NCBI GenBank assembly: GCA_024276595.1
Contig: JAJRWW010000386.1
Span: 1 to 11,679 of the forward strand
Reading direction: 5' to 3'
Origin: Myxococcota bacterium
Lineage (GTDB): Bacteria > Myxococcota_A > Polyangia > HGW-17 > JAJRWW01
DNA: 11,679 bases
Below the pieces are notes generated by a model, which ran no database searches, had not been told where the DNA came from, and saw nothing but the letters and a program-made list of their open reading frames with translations. Positions 5,710 to 11,679 of the stretch are shown in pieces. Every line of letters starts with the position of its first letter. Within the stretch, counting starts at the first letter, position 1. A program made the translations under genes and the position numbers.

Positions 5710-7815
5710 TCAGCGAGGGCTCCCCGAGGCCCGGTCTCGCCTCTGGCGAGCTCCGCGAGCCACGGTCCGACGCCACCCCCGAGGCTCCATGAAGAAGGGC
5801 GGCCTGGCGGCTCTGCGCTGGCGTCGCCGATAGACGGTTATTAGCGGGACCCCGTCCAGGGTGAGCACCCGGGCCGGCTTGAGGGTGGCGTAGTCCTGCC
5901 AGATGAGGAACTCCCACATGACCTGGTGCTTTTCGTAGAGGAAGATGGCTATCTGGGAGCGTCGGATCCCTGGCAGGCCGTCTCCAGCGTAGGTGATGTT
6001 GGGCAGCAGGAGGCCGCAGCGGACGTAGATGTTTCTGCTGTAGTGGTTCGTGTCGTGGAAGTAGGTCGGGACCCGCGCCGTGAAGTGGGTCAGGCGCGGG
6101 CGGGCCATGCGATTGAGCTCTGGCAGGAGCCGCCGGGTGGAGTAGCCCCAGTACTGGCGCTTGAGCCCCCTGTCCGCGGCCCCCGGGATTCCTCCGACGG
6201 CGGCCACGTATACTGACGGGGCCACGTCGCCGGCGCGAGCCGTGAGAGCCGCCGAGGGGAGCACCAGGGTGGCACCGAGGATCCCTGCCCAGGCGGCTCG
6301 ATGGAGCCAGGAGCCCATGTGGTGGGCCGTGAGCCGGTGGGTCTCTGACACGGCCCAGCCGGCCAGGAGGGCCAGGAATGGCCAGGCGGGCATCCAGAGG
6401 CGGGCTCCACCAAAGATCGGGGTGGAGGGGAGGGCTATTAGCACCATGGGGAAGAGGGCGCAGAGGGCCACCAGCAGCTCAGGAGAGCGGTCTAGACCCA
6501 GCATGGGGCGGCCCCATCCGCGTCCAGGTGTGTGCGCCTCGTCCAGGCTGGGGCGCCCCTCAGGACCTGTGGATATCTCTGGGGCAGGCCCGGGCCTGGG
6601 GTTTGAGCGGCGCCCAGGCAGACCGAGGAGGAGGCCACGCAGGCAGAGCCCCAGGCCACCCACCGCGGCCAGCACGAAGGGCAGGGGCATCACCCAGAGG
6701 GTCATCACGAAGGGGTACTCCACCGGGAAGGGAGGGAGGTTGTAGTTCTTCCCCAGGTACTCCGTGTTGTAGAAGGTGTGCTCCATGTGGTAGCTCAGGT
6801 AGGCGCCGAAGCGGTGGAGCGTGTCGTGCCAGAGCCAGGGCCACTGCAGGTACAGCACGGAGAAGCCCAGCAGCATCATCGAAATGAACACCGCGGGCAC
6901 GGTGAGCTTGATCGTGCGAAGGGGGTGGCGGAAGGATCCCCTCCGCAACAGCAGGATCGCAAAAAGCGCCATGCCCCCGACGGCCGCCCAGCCGCGCCCC
7001 TTGCCAGTCACCAGCGCTGCCAGGCTCAGAAAAAGCAGCGGCAGCGCCGAGAGCAGCCCCGCCGCCGCCAGCAGCGGGTGGCGGAACTCCCTGCGGCTTG
7101 TCCACGCGTAGTGAACCATGAGCAAAAGTGGCAGAAACAGCGCATTGAACTTGGCCAGCAGGGCCAGCCCGAACAGCAGGCCAGTGGCCACGGACCAGCG
7201 CCAGCTATGGAGAGAGCGATAGTAGCCGTAGACCGTGACCAGCATGGCCGCCGTGATGGGTGCGTCCAGACCGGCCAGGTGGCTGTGAAAGAAGACCCGG
7301 GGCAGCGAGGTGTACGCCAGCGCCCCAATGAGACCGGCCATGCGCCCGAAGGTGATGGCTCCCAGCAGGTAGATGAAGGCCACGAGGAGCCCCGCCATGG
7401 CCATGGCAGGCAGGCGCATGGCGCTGAGCTCGTCGAGCACTCCCCAGGTGTCGGTGTGCGGGGGCTTGCCTGGACGCGCGCGGGGCGCTGCGCGGTGGCA
7501 GTTGCACTCGTGTAGGTATCTCCAGCTCAACCCGTACAGGTGCTTGGTGCCAGGGGGGTGCTCGGCGTTGACACGGTAGTACCTGTCTATGGTCTGCTTG
7601 CTGGTGCGGCGGGAGGGGTGCTTCTCCACCTCCGCCATGTAGCGCTGGTACTGCCTGGCGGCGTCGATGTAGATGCCCTCATCCCTGGCGACACCCACGT
7701 TGGAGGAGGTGAACAGAAGCAGCCCGAAGAAGGCAACCCCGAGGATCGAGGCGACCCAGATGTCCCGGCGGGTGGGGCGCCGCGCGTGGGGCGAGCTGGC
7801 GTCCGGGAGCCTCAT
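5710..7815 (-). CDS. GT-C glycosyltransferase, PMT/ArnT-like (GT39-type), polytopic membrane protein
   Basis: The 701-residue product starts at ATG 7815, overlapping the previous stop (ATGA) and preceded by GAGGTGG at 7820-7826. The open frame continues 90 codons upstream, but that stretch lies inside the preceding gene. About a dozen membrane helices are visible, the first at 19-38. Family marks are the RDEGIYID motif in the first outer loop (D45/E46 as likely catalytic acids), AEHPPGTKHLYGLSW (84-98), HSHLAGLDAP (177-186) and GGARLWMPAWPF (469-480). Such enzymes take a sugar from a polyprenyl-phosphate carrier at the outer face of the inner membrane and attach it to lipid, glycan or protein. 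The C-terminal outer part ends in a DGVPLITVY block (654-662). Oddities are a CNCH segment at 104-107 in an unusual outer-loop insertion, a long Pro/Gly-rich loop at 397-440, and a very basic tail after residue 662. The acceptor and the sugar are not deducible. The donor is probably supplied by the GT2 encoded in the same operon. Confidence 0.9.
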   Translation of the reverse strand: MRLPDASSPHARRPTRRDIWVASILGVAFFGLLLFTSSNVGVARDEGIYIDAARQYQRYMAEVEKHPSRRTSKQTIDRYYRVNAEHPPGTKHLYGLSWRYLHECNCHRAAPRARPGKPPHTDTWGVLDELSAMRLPAMAMAGLLVAFIYLLGAITFGRMAGLIGALAYTSLPRVFFHSHLAGLDAPITAAMLVTVYGYYRSLHSWRWSVATGLLFGLALLAKFNALFLPLLLMVHYAWTSRREFRHPLLAAAGLLSALPLLFLSLAALVTGKGRGWAAVGGMALFAILLLRRGSFRHPLRTIKLTVPAVFISMMLLGFSVLYLQWPWLWHDTLHRFGAYLSYHMEHTFYNTEYLGKNYNLPPFPVEYPFVMTLWVMPLPFVLAAVGGLGLCLRGLLLGLPGRRSNPRPGPAPEISTGPEGRPSLDEAHTPGRGWGRPMLGLDRSPELLVALCALFPMVLIALPSTPIFGGARLWMPAWPFLALLAGWAVSETHRLTAHHMGSWLHRAAWAGILGATLVLPSAALTARAGDVAPSVYVAAVGGIPGAADRGLKRQYWGYSTRRLLPELNRMARPRLTHFTARVPTYFHDTNHYSRNIYVRCGLLLPNITYAGDGLPGIRRSQIAIFLYEKHQVMWEFLIWQDYATLKPARVLTLDGVPLITVYRRRQRRAARPPFFMEPRGWRRTVARGARQRRDRASGSPR

Positions 7816-8828
7816 GGGTCCACCTCGCTCCGGGCGTAGAAGCAGAAGTGCTTCGCCCAGGCGTGGCGGGTGCGGATGCGGAGCTGGATCACCGCGGTGG
7901 TGCTCCTGGGGGGGCGAGGCATCGCCAGGACATGGCGTCGCCACCCTTCGTCCTCGATGGGGTGCGACAGCCGCGCCAGGCGTGCGCCGTTCACCAGCAC
8001 ATCCATCGTTACGGGCACCGAGGTGACCGGTGGAGGGCGACGAGCCTGGCGCCAGCGGCCAGCGCGGAGCTGGCGGTACTCCCACACCGCGCGGCGCGCC
8101 CTGTAGCGCGGGTCATATCCCCGCAGGCCGGTCCACACCACCAGCCGGTGCCCCCTGGGCAGCGGGGGGTACTCTATCACCCTGGTGGCTCCCTCCATGG
8201 GCATGGCGAGGACGCAGCGGCGCGGCTCGTAGCCTATCTCGGCGCGGATCTGACGAACCTCCTTCCAGCGGGGTCCGCACTGGTGTCCGGCGAGCCGGGG
8301 GCTCCAGTGGCAGCGGGTGATCTTGCGCCCTCGCTCCTGCCAGACCCTTGCCCTGGGGAGGCTCGCGTACAGGTCTGCGGCAACGTGCACCGGCCTCTGG
8401 GTGTACAGGGTCACCCGCACGCCGCCGAAGGTCTCGCGCCTGGAGACCTCAAGCCCCCTGGTGTCCGGGTGAGAGGCGCCCCGGAGGGAGAGCTCCCAGA
8501 TTCGGCCGTAGGTCCGGGAGTCGGGACGGGTTACGTCGTCCAGGGTCAGCAGGTCGCCCAACACCATCCTGCCCAGGGGATCGGCCCACTTGGGAGCGGT
8601 GACGATGAGATCCCCGGGGCGGCGGTGCTTGCGCACGAAGCGCTCCGCCTGGCGCCAGGAGGAGCGCGCGGGCACTGCACGGCGCCGGAGCTGATCCGCG
8701 CCCAGCTCCCAGGCGGCGGCTGCCAAGAGCAGCAGCGCGAACCCCGCCGCCAGGAGCCCCGAAGGCACTGAGCCCGTTGCTGGTGTGATCTGGCGCTGGG
8801 GGGCGGCGCGCGCTGCGGACGAGGGCAT
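7812..8828 (-). CDS. Single-pass membrane protein with large outer domain, glycosyltransferase partner
   Basis: The 338-residue product is encoded between a GT2 (4-nt gap) and a GT-C (ATGA overlap), so the three are almost certainly co-transcribed. A membrane helix lies at about 22-42 after a short cytoplasmic N-terminus, and the rest should be outside. Residues 55-145 (AERFVRKHRRPGDLIVTAPK, then YGRIWELSLRG) resemble stretches I associate with soluble domains that follow GT-C enzymes, hinting at a split or accessory domain. Residues 270-335 read as a beta-sandwich (VTMDVLVNGARLARL, TAVIQLRIRTRH, HFCFYAR), as in carbohydrate-binding folds. Four Cys (173, 184, 205, 329) could form disulfides. 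No catalytic residues are evident. No clear ribosome binding site precedes ATG 8828, so coupling to the GT2 gene is likely. A role in acceptor binding or complex assembly is inference. Confidence 0.82.
   Translation of the reverse strand: MPSSAARAAPQRQITPATGSVPSGLLAAGFALLLLAAAAWELGADQLRRRAVPARSSWRQAERFVRKHRRPGDLIVTAPKWADPLGRMVLGDLLTLDDVTRPDSRTYGRIWELSLRGASHPDTRGLEVSRRETFGGVRVTLYTQRPVHVAADLYASLPRARVWQERGRKITRCHWSPRLAGHQCGPRWKEVRQIRAEIGYEPRRCVLAMPMEGATRVIEYPPLPRGHRLVVWTGLRGYDPRYRARRAVWEYRQLRAGRWRQARRPPPVTSVPVTMDVLVNGARLARLSHPIEDEGWRRHVLAMPRPPRSTTAVIQLRIRTRHAWAKHFCFYARSEVDP
7820..7826 (-). promoter_or_regulatory. Ribosome binding site of the GT-C gene
   Basis: GAGGTGG on the minus strand, four bases before ATG 7815 and inside the end of the preceding gene. 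It decides the start in favour of 7815 over codons further upstream in the same frame. Confidence 0.65.
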
Positions 8829-8832
8829 GGGC

Positions 8833-9714
8833 TCAGGTGCTGCGCTTTGCTATCAGGTCCGCGAGCATCCCAAGCCCACCGAGCTGGACTCCGGTGACCA
8901 TGAGCAGCAGGGAGGTGGTGTCCAGGGGACGGTCCAGGTAGTGCCACGAGAGCAGAAACACCGCTCCTCCGGCGAGCACGAAGGCCGTCGCAAGGGGGAG
9001 AAAGAAGCGCAGCGGGTTGAAGTACATCACGGTGCGCAGAATCAGCGAGAAGAAGCCAAGGGTGTCTCTTATGGGCCGGATGTGAGAGCTTCCGGTGCGA
9101 GCGTGGTACTCGATGTCCACGTACCTCACGCCGAAGCCAGACACGAGCATCGCCAGGGTGATGGTGGTCGTGAAGGAGAAGCCGTTTGGGAGCATCCCCA
9201 TGAAGCGGCTCACCACCGGCCGCCGCATGACCCTGAAGCCGGAGTTGAGGTCAGGGATGTGGTGGCCAGACAGGTAGGAGGCGAGCAGGCGCAGCACCGC
9301 CTTGGCCGGGCGCCGAATGAGTGGGATGTGGACCTTCCCCTTCTTGCGCGCTCCCACCACCATGTCGTTGCCTTCCATGGGGTCCAGCAGGTCCGGGAGC
9401 GCCTCGGGGGGGTAGGTGCAGTCGGCGTCCAGGATCGCCACCAGGTCGCTGTTGGCCTCCCTGATGCCGGTCTTCAGCGATGCGCCGTAGCCGCGGTTCT
9501 GGGCGTGGCGAACCACCCGAGCGCCGGCCTCCTCCGCCAGGGCGGCGGTGTCGTCCGCCGAGCCGTCGTCCACCACAAGCAGCTCGGTCTCTCGCCCCAG
9601 GCTGGCGAGGACCGGCTGGACCCGGCGCACCACCTCGCCGATGCCGCCCGCCTCGTTGTACGCGGGGATGATGACGGAGAGGGGCTCGGGAGCCTTGCTG
9701 GGTGCGGCGCTCAT
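8833..9714 (-). CDS. GT2 polyprenyl-phosphate sugar synthase (DPM1/ArnC-like) with C-terminal membrane helices
   Basis: The 293-residue product starts at ATG 9714, right before the fold begins (LSVIIPAYNEAGG at 12-24). The open frame runs further up, to 9828, but that part has no family character. Domain marks are PAYNEA, VVDDGSADDT (48-57), DADCT with the metal-binding DxD (D96, D98), and DLNSGFRVMRR (155-165), which is typical of enzymes that move a hexose from a nucleotide sugar to dolichyl or undecaprenyl phosphate. Two membrane helices follow (about 235-258 and 266-287), as in bacterial relatives that anchor themselves. It would act at the cytoplasmic face. As the first gene of the operon with a GT-C enzyme, it probably makes that enzyme's donor. 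The exact sugar cannot be read from motifs. There is no ribosome binding site, and a promoter candidate ends only eight bases before the ATG. Confidence 0.92.
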   Translation of the reverse strand: MSAAPSKAPEPLSVIIPAYNEAGGIGEVVRRVQPVLASLGRETELLVVDDGSADDTAALAEEAGARVVRHAQNRGYGASLKTGIREANSDLVAILDADCTYPPEALPDLLDPMEGNDMVVGARKKGKVHIPLIRRPAKAVLRLLASYLSGHHIPDLNSGFRVMRRPVVSRFMGMLPNGFSFTTTITLAMLVSGFGVRYVDIEYHARTGSSHIRPIRDTLGFFSLILRTVMYFNPLRFFLPLATAFVLAGGAVFLLSWHYLDRPLDTTSLLLMVTGVQLGGLGMLADLIAKRST

Positions 9715-9722
9715 TTGCAGCC

Positions 9723-9750
9723 ATGATAGTTGGGGCCGCTTCAAAGGCAA
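9723..9750 (-). promoter_or_regulatory. Promoter of the glycosyltransferase operon, possibly giving a leaderless mRNA
   Basis: On the minus strand TTGCCT (9745-9750, four of six) and TATCAT (9723-9728, five of six) are separated by 16 nt. The -10 is followed by GGCTGCAA and then the ATG at 9714, so transcription would start within about two bases of the start codon. This is the best sigma-70-like match in the window. Confidence 0.5.
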
Positions 9751-9780
9751 GGCCTTGGGATCCAGCGCCACGACCCGTCT

Positions 9781-9795
9781 CCAGCCCCTGGCTGG
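9781..9795. terminator. Short hairpin between peptidase and glycosyltransferase operon
   Basis: CCAGCC-CCT-GGCTGG, a perfect 6-bp stem with 3-nt loop, is the second of two hairpins in the 123-bp gap. No T-run follows. Confidence 0.25.
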
Positions 9796-9815
9796 CTGCT
9801 CTCCCAGGGTTCGGC

Positions 9816-9829
9816 GGTGCCTCGGCACC
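9816..9829. terminator. Hairpin just after the peptidase stop codon
   Basis: GGTGCC-TC-GGCACC, a perfect 6-bp inverted repeat, begins eight bases past the peptidase stop on the minus strand. With the hairpin at 9781-9795 it could end peptidase transcription. Neither has a T-run, so the call rests on position. Confidence 0.35.
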
Positions 9830-9837
9830 CTCCGGGG

Positions 9838-11679
9838 CTACTTGAATGCGCGGTTTCTCACCATGTCGGCGGTCTTCCAGGGCGCGGGGCCGCCCTTCAG
9901 GTAGCGGTGGAACCACTCCAGGTGGGCGTTGTAGTAGACGGGCATGGACCGCGCGTAGCTGGGCCAGTGGCCGTCGTTTTTGAAGAGGATCAGCCGGGCA
10001 TACACCCCTCGCTTGCGCAGGGCGGTGAAAAGAGCGATGGACTGGGTGTACGGGATGCGGAAGTCGAGCTGTCCGCTCAGGATGAGGGTGGGGGTCTTGT
10101 AGCTCGCCACGAAGCGCGAGGGGGAGAACCTCTCGTAGCTGCGGGGCGTCCAGGGCTGTCCGCCCAGGTCCCACTCGGGGAACCACTGCTCCTCGGTCGT
10201 GGCGAAGAAGGTGGAGAGGTCGTAGACTCCCATCATGGAGGCCAGCGCAGCGAAGCGGCTGGTCTGGCTGCCTATCCAGTTGACCAGGTAGCCGCCGTAG
10301 GACCACCCCATGACGCCCATGCGGCGGGGGTCCACGTAGTCGAGCCTGGAGAGAGCGTCGGCAACCGCCATGGTGTCGCGGTAGACACGCCCACCCCAGT
10401 CCCGGGAGATGGCCTCGGTGAAGCCCTGTCCGTACCCGATGGACCCCGTGGTGTTGGGAAAGGCGACCACGTAGCCCGCTGCGGGATACACCTGCCAGTC
10501 TCCCCTGAAGGAGTCGGACCACTGGTACTGGGGGCCGCCGTGCACGTTCAGGATAAGAGGGTATCTCTTGCCCGGAACGAAGCCGTGGGGCTTGACCACG
10601 AAGGTGTGGATCTTCCTGCCGCCGTCGCCGGGCAGCCACAGCTCCTCCGCGGGGCGGAGGTCCACCTCCGCCGCCAGGGCCGCGTTCACTTGGGTGAGCT
10701 GCCTGGGGGTGGTGCCGTCGATGCTCACCACGAACAGCTCGGGCGGACGGGCCACGGTGCTGTGCACAAACGCGATGAGGCGGCCATCTTGCGAAAGGTC
10801 GAGCCCGCGCACCGAGGGCGGCGCAGGGAGCTTGTGGATCTCACCGGTCCCCGTGTCGACCACATAGAGGGGCCAGCGCCCCCTGGTGGGAGCGGAGAAG
10901 AGGATCCGCTTCGAGTCTGGCAGCCAGTGGAAGGCAGAGACCCAGTTGTCGAACTGTGCCGTGAGCTCACGGAGCTTGCCCGTCCTCCGTTCCAGGAGGA
11001 CCAGGCGGGGCCGGTCCGATTCGTAGCCGGGCCGTCTGTGCATGAGGTAGGCGATGAAACGGCCGTCGGGGGAGTAGGCGCAGGCTCCGTCCCATGCCCG
11101 GTTCTTCGCCGTGATGTTCACGGCCTCCCTGCTGCCCCTGGGGCCGCCAGGGCCGGCCGGCGTCAGCCCCGCTGCGCCGGGGAGGGCAGCGCCCACGCCG
11201 GGGAGGGCAGCGCCCACGCCGGGGAGCGCACGGATGGAAGGGGGTGCCATGGGGACCACGAAAAGGTCGTTGTTGGTGGAGGAGGCGCGCTCAGAGGGTG
11301 GGTCGTGGTTGGACTGGAAGCACAGCTCCTTCCCGTCCGGGGAGATGGCGTAGTCTCGGTTCCCGTGCAGGCTGATGGGGGGGGCGTCGTAGGGGCCAGG
11401 GGTGAGGTCGGTGATCCTTCCCCCCTCGAGCTCCAAGGAGAGCAGGTGGCTCCGGCGGCCGTCGTCGTAGGATGTCCAGTGGCGGAAGAAGAGGTCCTCG
11501 GCCATCACCGCCTGGATAGGGCCCTTGCGCAGCTTCTCGAGGCGAGCCCTGCTTGCAGCCGCGTCCACACCAATGTCCGGAAAGACCCTCGAGCGGAATA
11601 CCACGCGCTTTCCGTCTGGGGACCACAGAGGCCCGTCGGCTCCGGTGGGGAGGTGCGTGAGCTGCTCGGGATCTCCGCC
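9838..11679 (-). CDS. S9 family serine peptidase (acylaminoacyl/dipeptidyl peptidase-like), N-terminus outside window
   Basis: The frame is open to the right edge, so the start is missing; 613 residues are visible, numbered here from the edge. It opens with GGDPEQLTHL and WSPDGKRV, a beta-propeller blade, so the GTG at 11604 is internal rather than the start. Further blade motifs are ISPDGKELCF (about 113), YSPDGRFIAY (about 202), LPDSKRILF (about 253) and SQDGRLIAF (about 296). The alpha/beta hydrolase part carries HGGP (380-383) and the triad Ser460 in GWSYGG, Asp539 in GQLDFR and His571 in NDGHWP. All are intact, so the enzyme should cleave short peptides, with the propeller limiting access. 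Family members run to about 650-700 residues, so perhaps 50-80 are missing, including any signal peptide. A Gly/Pro/Ala insertion with a 21-bp repeat lies between blades. It is separated from the next operon by 123 bp and two hairpins, and nothing ties it to glycosylation. Confidence 0.95.
   Translation of the reverse strand, partial: GGDPEQLTHLPTGADGPLWSPDGKRVVFRSRVFPDIGVDAAASRARLEKLRKGPIQAVMAEDLFFRHWTSYDDGRRSHLLSLELEGGRITDLTPGPYDAPPISLHGNRDYAISPDGKELCFQSNHDPPSERASSTNNDLFVVPMAPPSIRALPGVGAALPGVGAALPGAAGLTPAGPGGPRGSREAVNITAKNRAWDGACAYSPDGRFIAYLMHRRPGYESDRPRLVLLERRTGKLRELTAQFDNWVSAFHWLPDSKRILFSAPTRGRWPLYVVDTGTGEIHKLPAPPSVRGLDLSQDGRLIAFVHSTVARPPELFVVSIDGTTPRQLTQVNAALAAEVDLRPAEELWLPGDGGRKIHTFVVKPHGFVPGKRYPLILNVHGGPQYQWSDSFRGDWQVYPAAGYVVAFPNTTGSIGYGQGFTEAISRDWGGRVYRDTMAVADALSRLDYVDPRRMGVMGWSYGGYLVNWIGSQTSRFAALASMMGVYDLSTFFATTEEQWFPEWDLGGQPWTPRSYERFSPSRFVASYKTPTLILSGQLDFRIPYTQSIALFTALRKRGVYARLILFKNDGHWPSYARSMPVYYNAHLEWFHRYLKGGPAPWKTADMVRNRAFK
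11176..11226 (-). repeat. 21-bp tandem repeat in the peptidase propeller
   Basis: Two perfect copies of a 21-bp unit (11176-11196 and 11197-11217) and the first nine bases of a third. In frame they encode copies of VGAALPG between propeller blades. The length is a multiple of three, so gain or loss of a unit would keep the frame. Confidence 0.9.

Noticed and set aside
7816..8085. 90-codon upstream extension of the GT-C frame
   Set aside because: Lies within the middle gene of the operon in another frame; the ATGA overlap and GAGGTGG support the start at 7815.
7848..9726. Two long plus-strand open frames (7848-8771 and 8785-9726)
   Set aside because: Antisense shadows of the middle protein and the GT2, without motifs; the minus strand carries conserved family residues.
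9715..9828. N-terminal extension of the GT2 to an ATG at 9828
   Set aside because: It would place the promoter candidate and a hairpin inside the coding region, and the extra 38 residues show no family pattern.
9251..10639. 462-codon minus-strand open frame spanning the peptidase and GT2
   Set aside because: Out-of-frame reading of two strongly supported genes, Arg/Gly/Pro-rich, crossing their intergenic gap; typical of GC-rich DNA.
11602..11604. GTG as the start of the S9 peptidase
   Set aside because: The frame remains open upstream and encodes the WSPDGK propeller motif spanning this codon, so the gene continues beyond the window.

Overview
The window is GC-rich and densely coded, with the features of a Myxococcota (deltaproteobacterial-type) chromosome. 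These are a large membrane-anchored eukaryotic-like Ser/Thr kinase with an N-terminal zinc ribbon, a Cys-rich lipoprotein of a style common in that phylum, a secreted TolB/CsgG-like protein, a second zinc-ribbon membrane protein, and GT-C glycosyltransferases with long soluble tails. The phylum assignment is inferred from gene style only. No rRNA, tRNA, CRISPR array or insertion sequence was seen.

Positions 1-255 hold no convincing gene: a perfect 7-bp hairpin follows a possible stop codon near the left edge, and a weak promoter candidate lies just upstream of the first gene. Positions 256-4215 (+ strand) form a tight three-gene operon with overlapping junctions (20 nt, then ATGA). It encodes an exported protein with an Arg-Pro repeat tract and two membrane helices, a Cys-rich lipoprotein built on a 64-residue internal duplication, and a 790-residue kinase. 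The kinase has its catalytic domain inside the cell and three TPRs outside. The most economical reading is an envelope-sensing phosphorylation module, and it is the best candidate here for an undescribed system.

Positions 4295-5608 (- strand), convergent with the kinase, encode a zinc-ribbon, single-helix membrane protein whose large outer domain I do not recognise. Its leader has an AT-rich promoter-like island, an inverted repeat and a good ribosome binding site.

Positions 5710-9714 (- strand) form a second operon: a polyprenyl-phosphate sugar synthase-type GT2, a single-helix protein with a large outer domain, and a GT-C (PMT/ArnT-like) transferase. Chemically this makes sense: the GT2 charges a lipid carrier with a sugar at the inner face, and the GT-C moves it to an acceptor at the outer face. 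The promoter candidate sits so close to the GT2 ATG that the mRNA may be leaderless.

Positions 9838-11679 (- strand) hold the C-terminal 613 residues of an S9 family serine peptidase (beta-propeller plus alpha/beta hydrolase) with an intact catalytic triad. Its start lies beyond the right edge.
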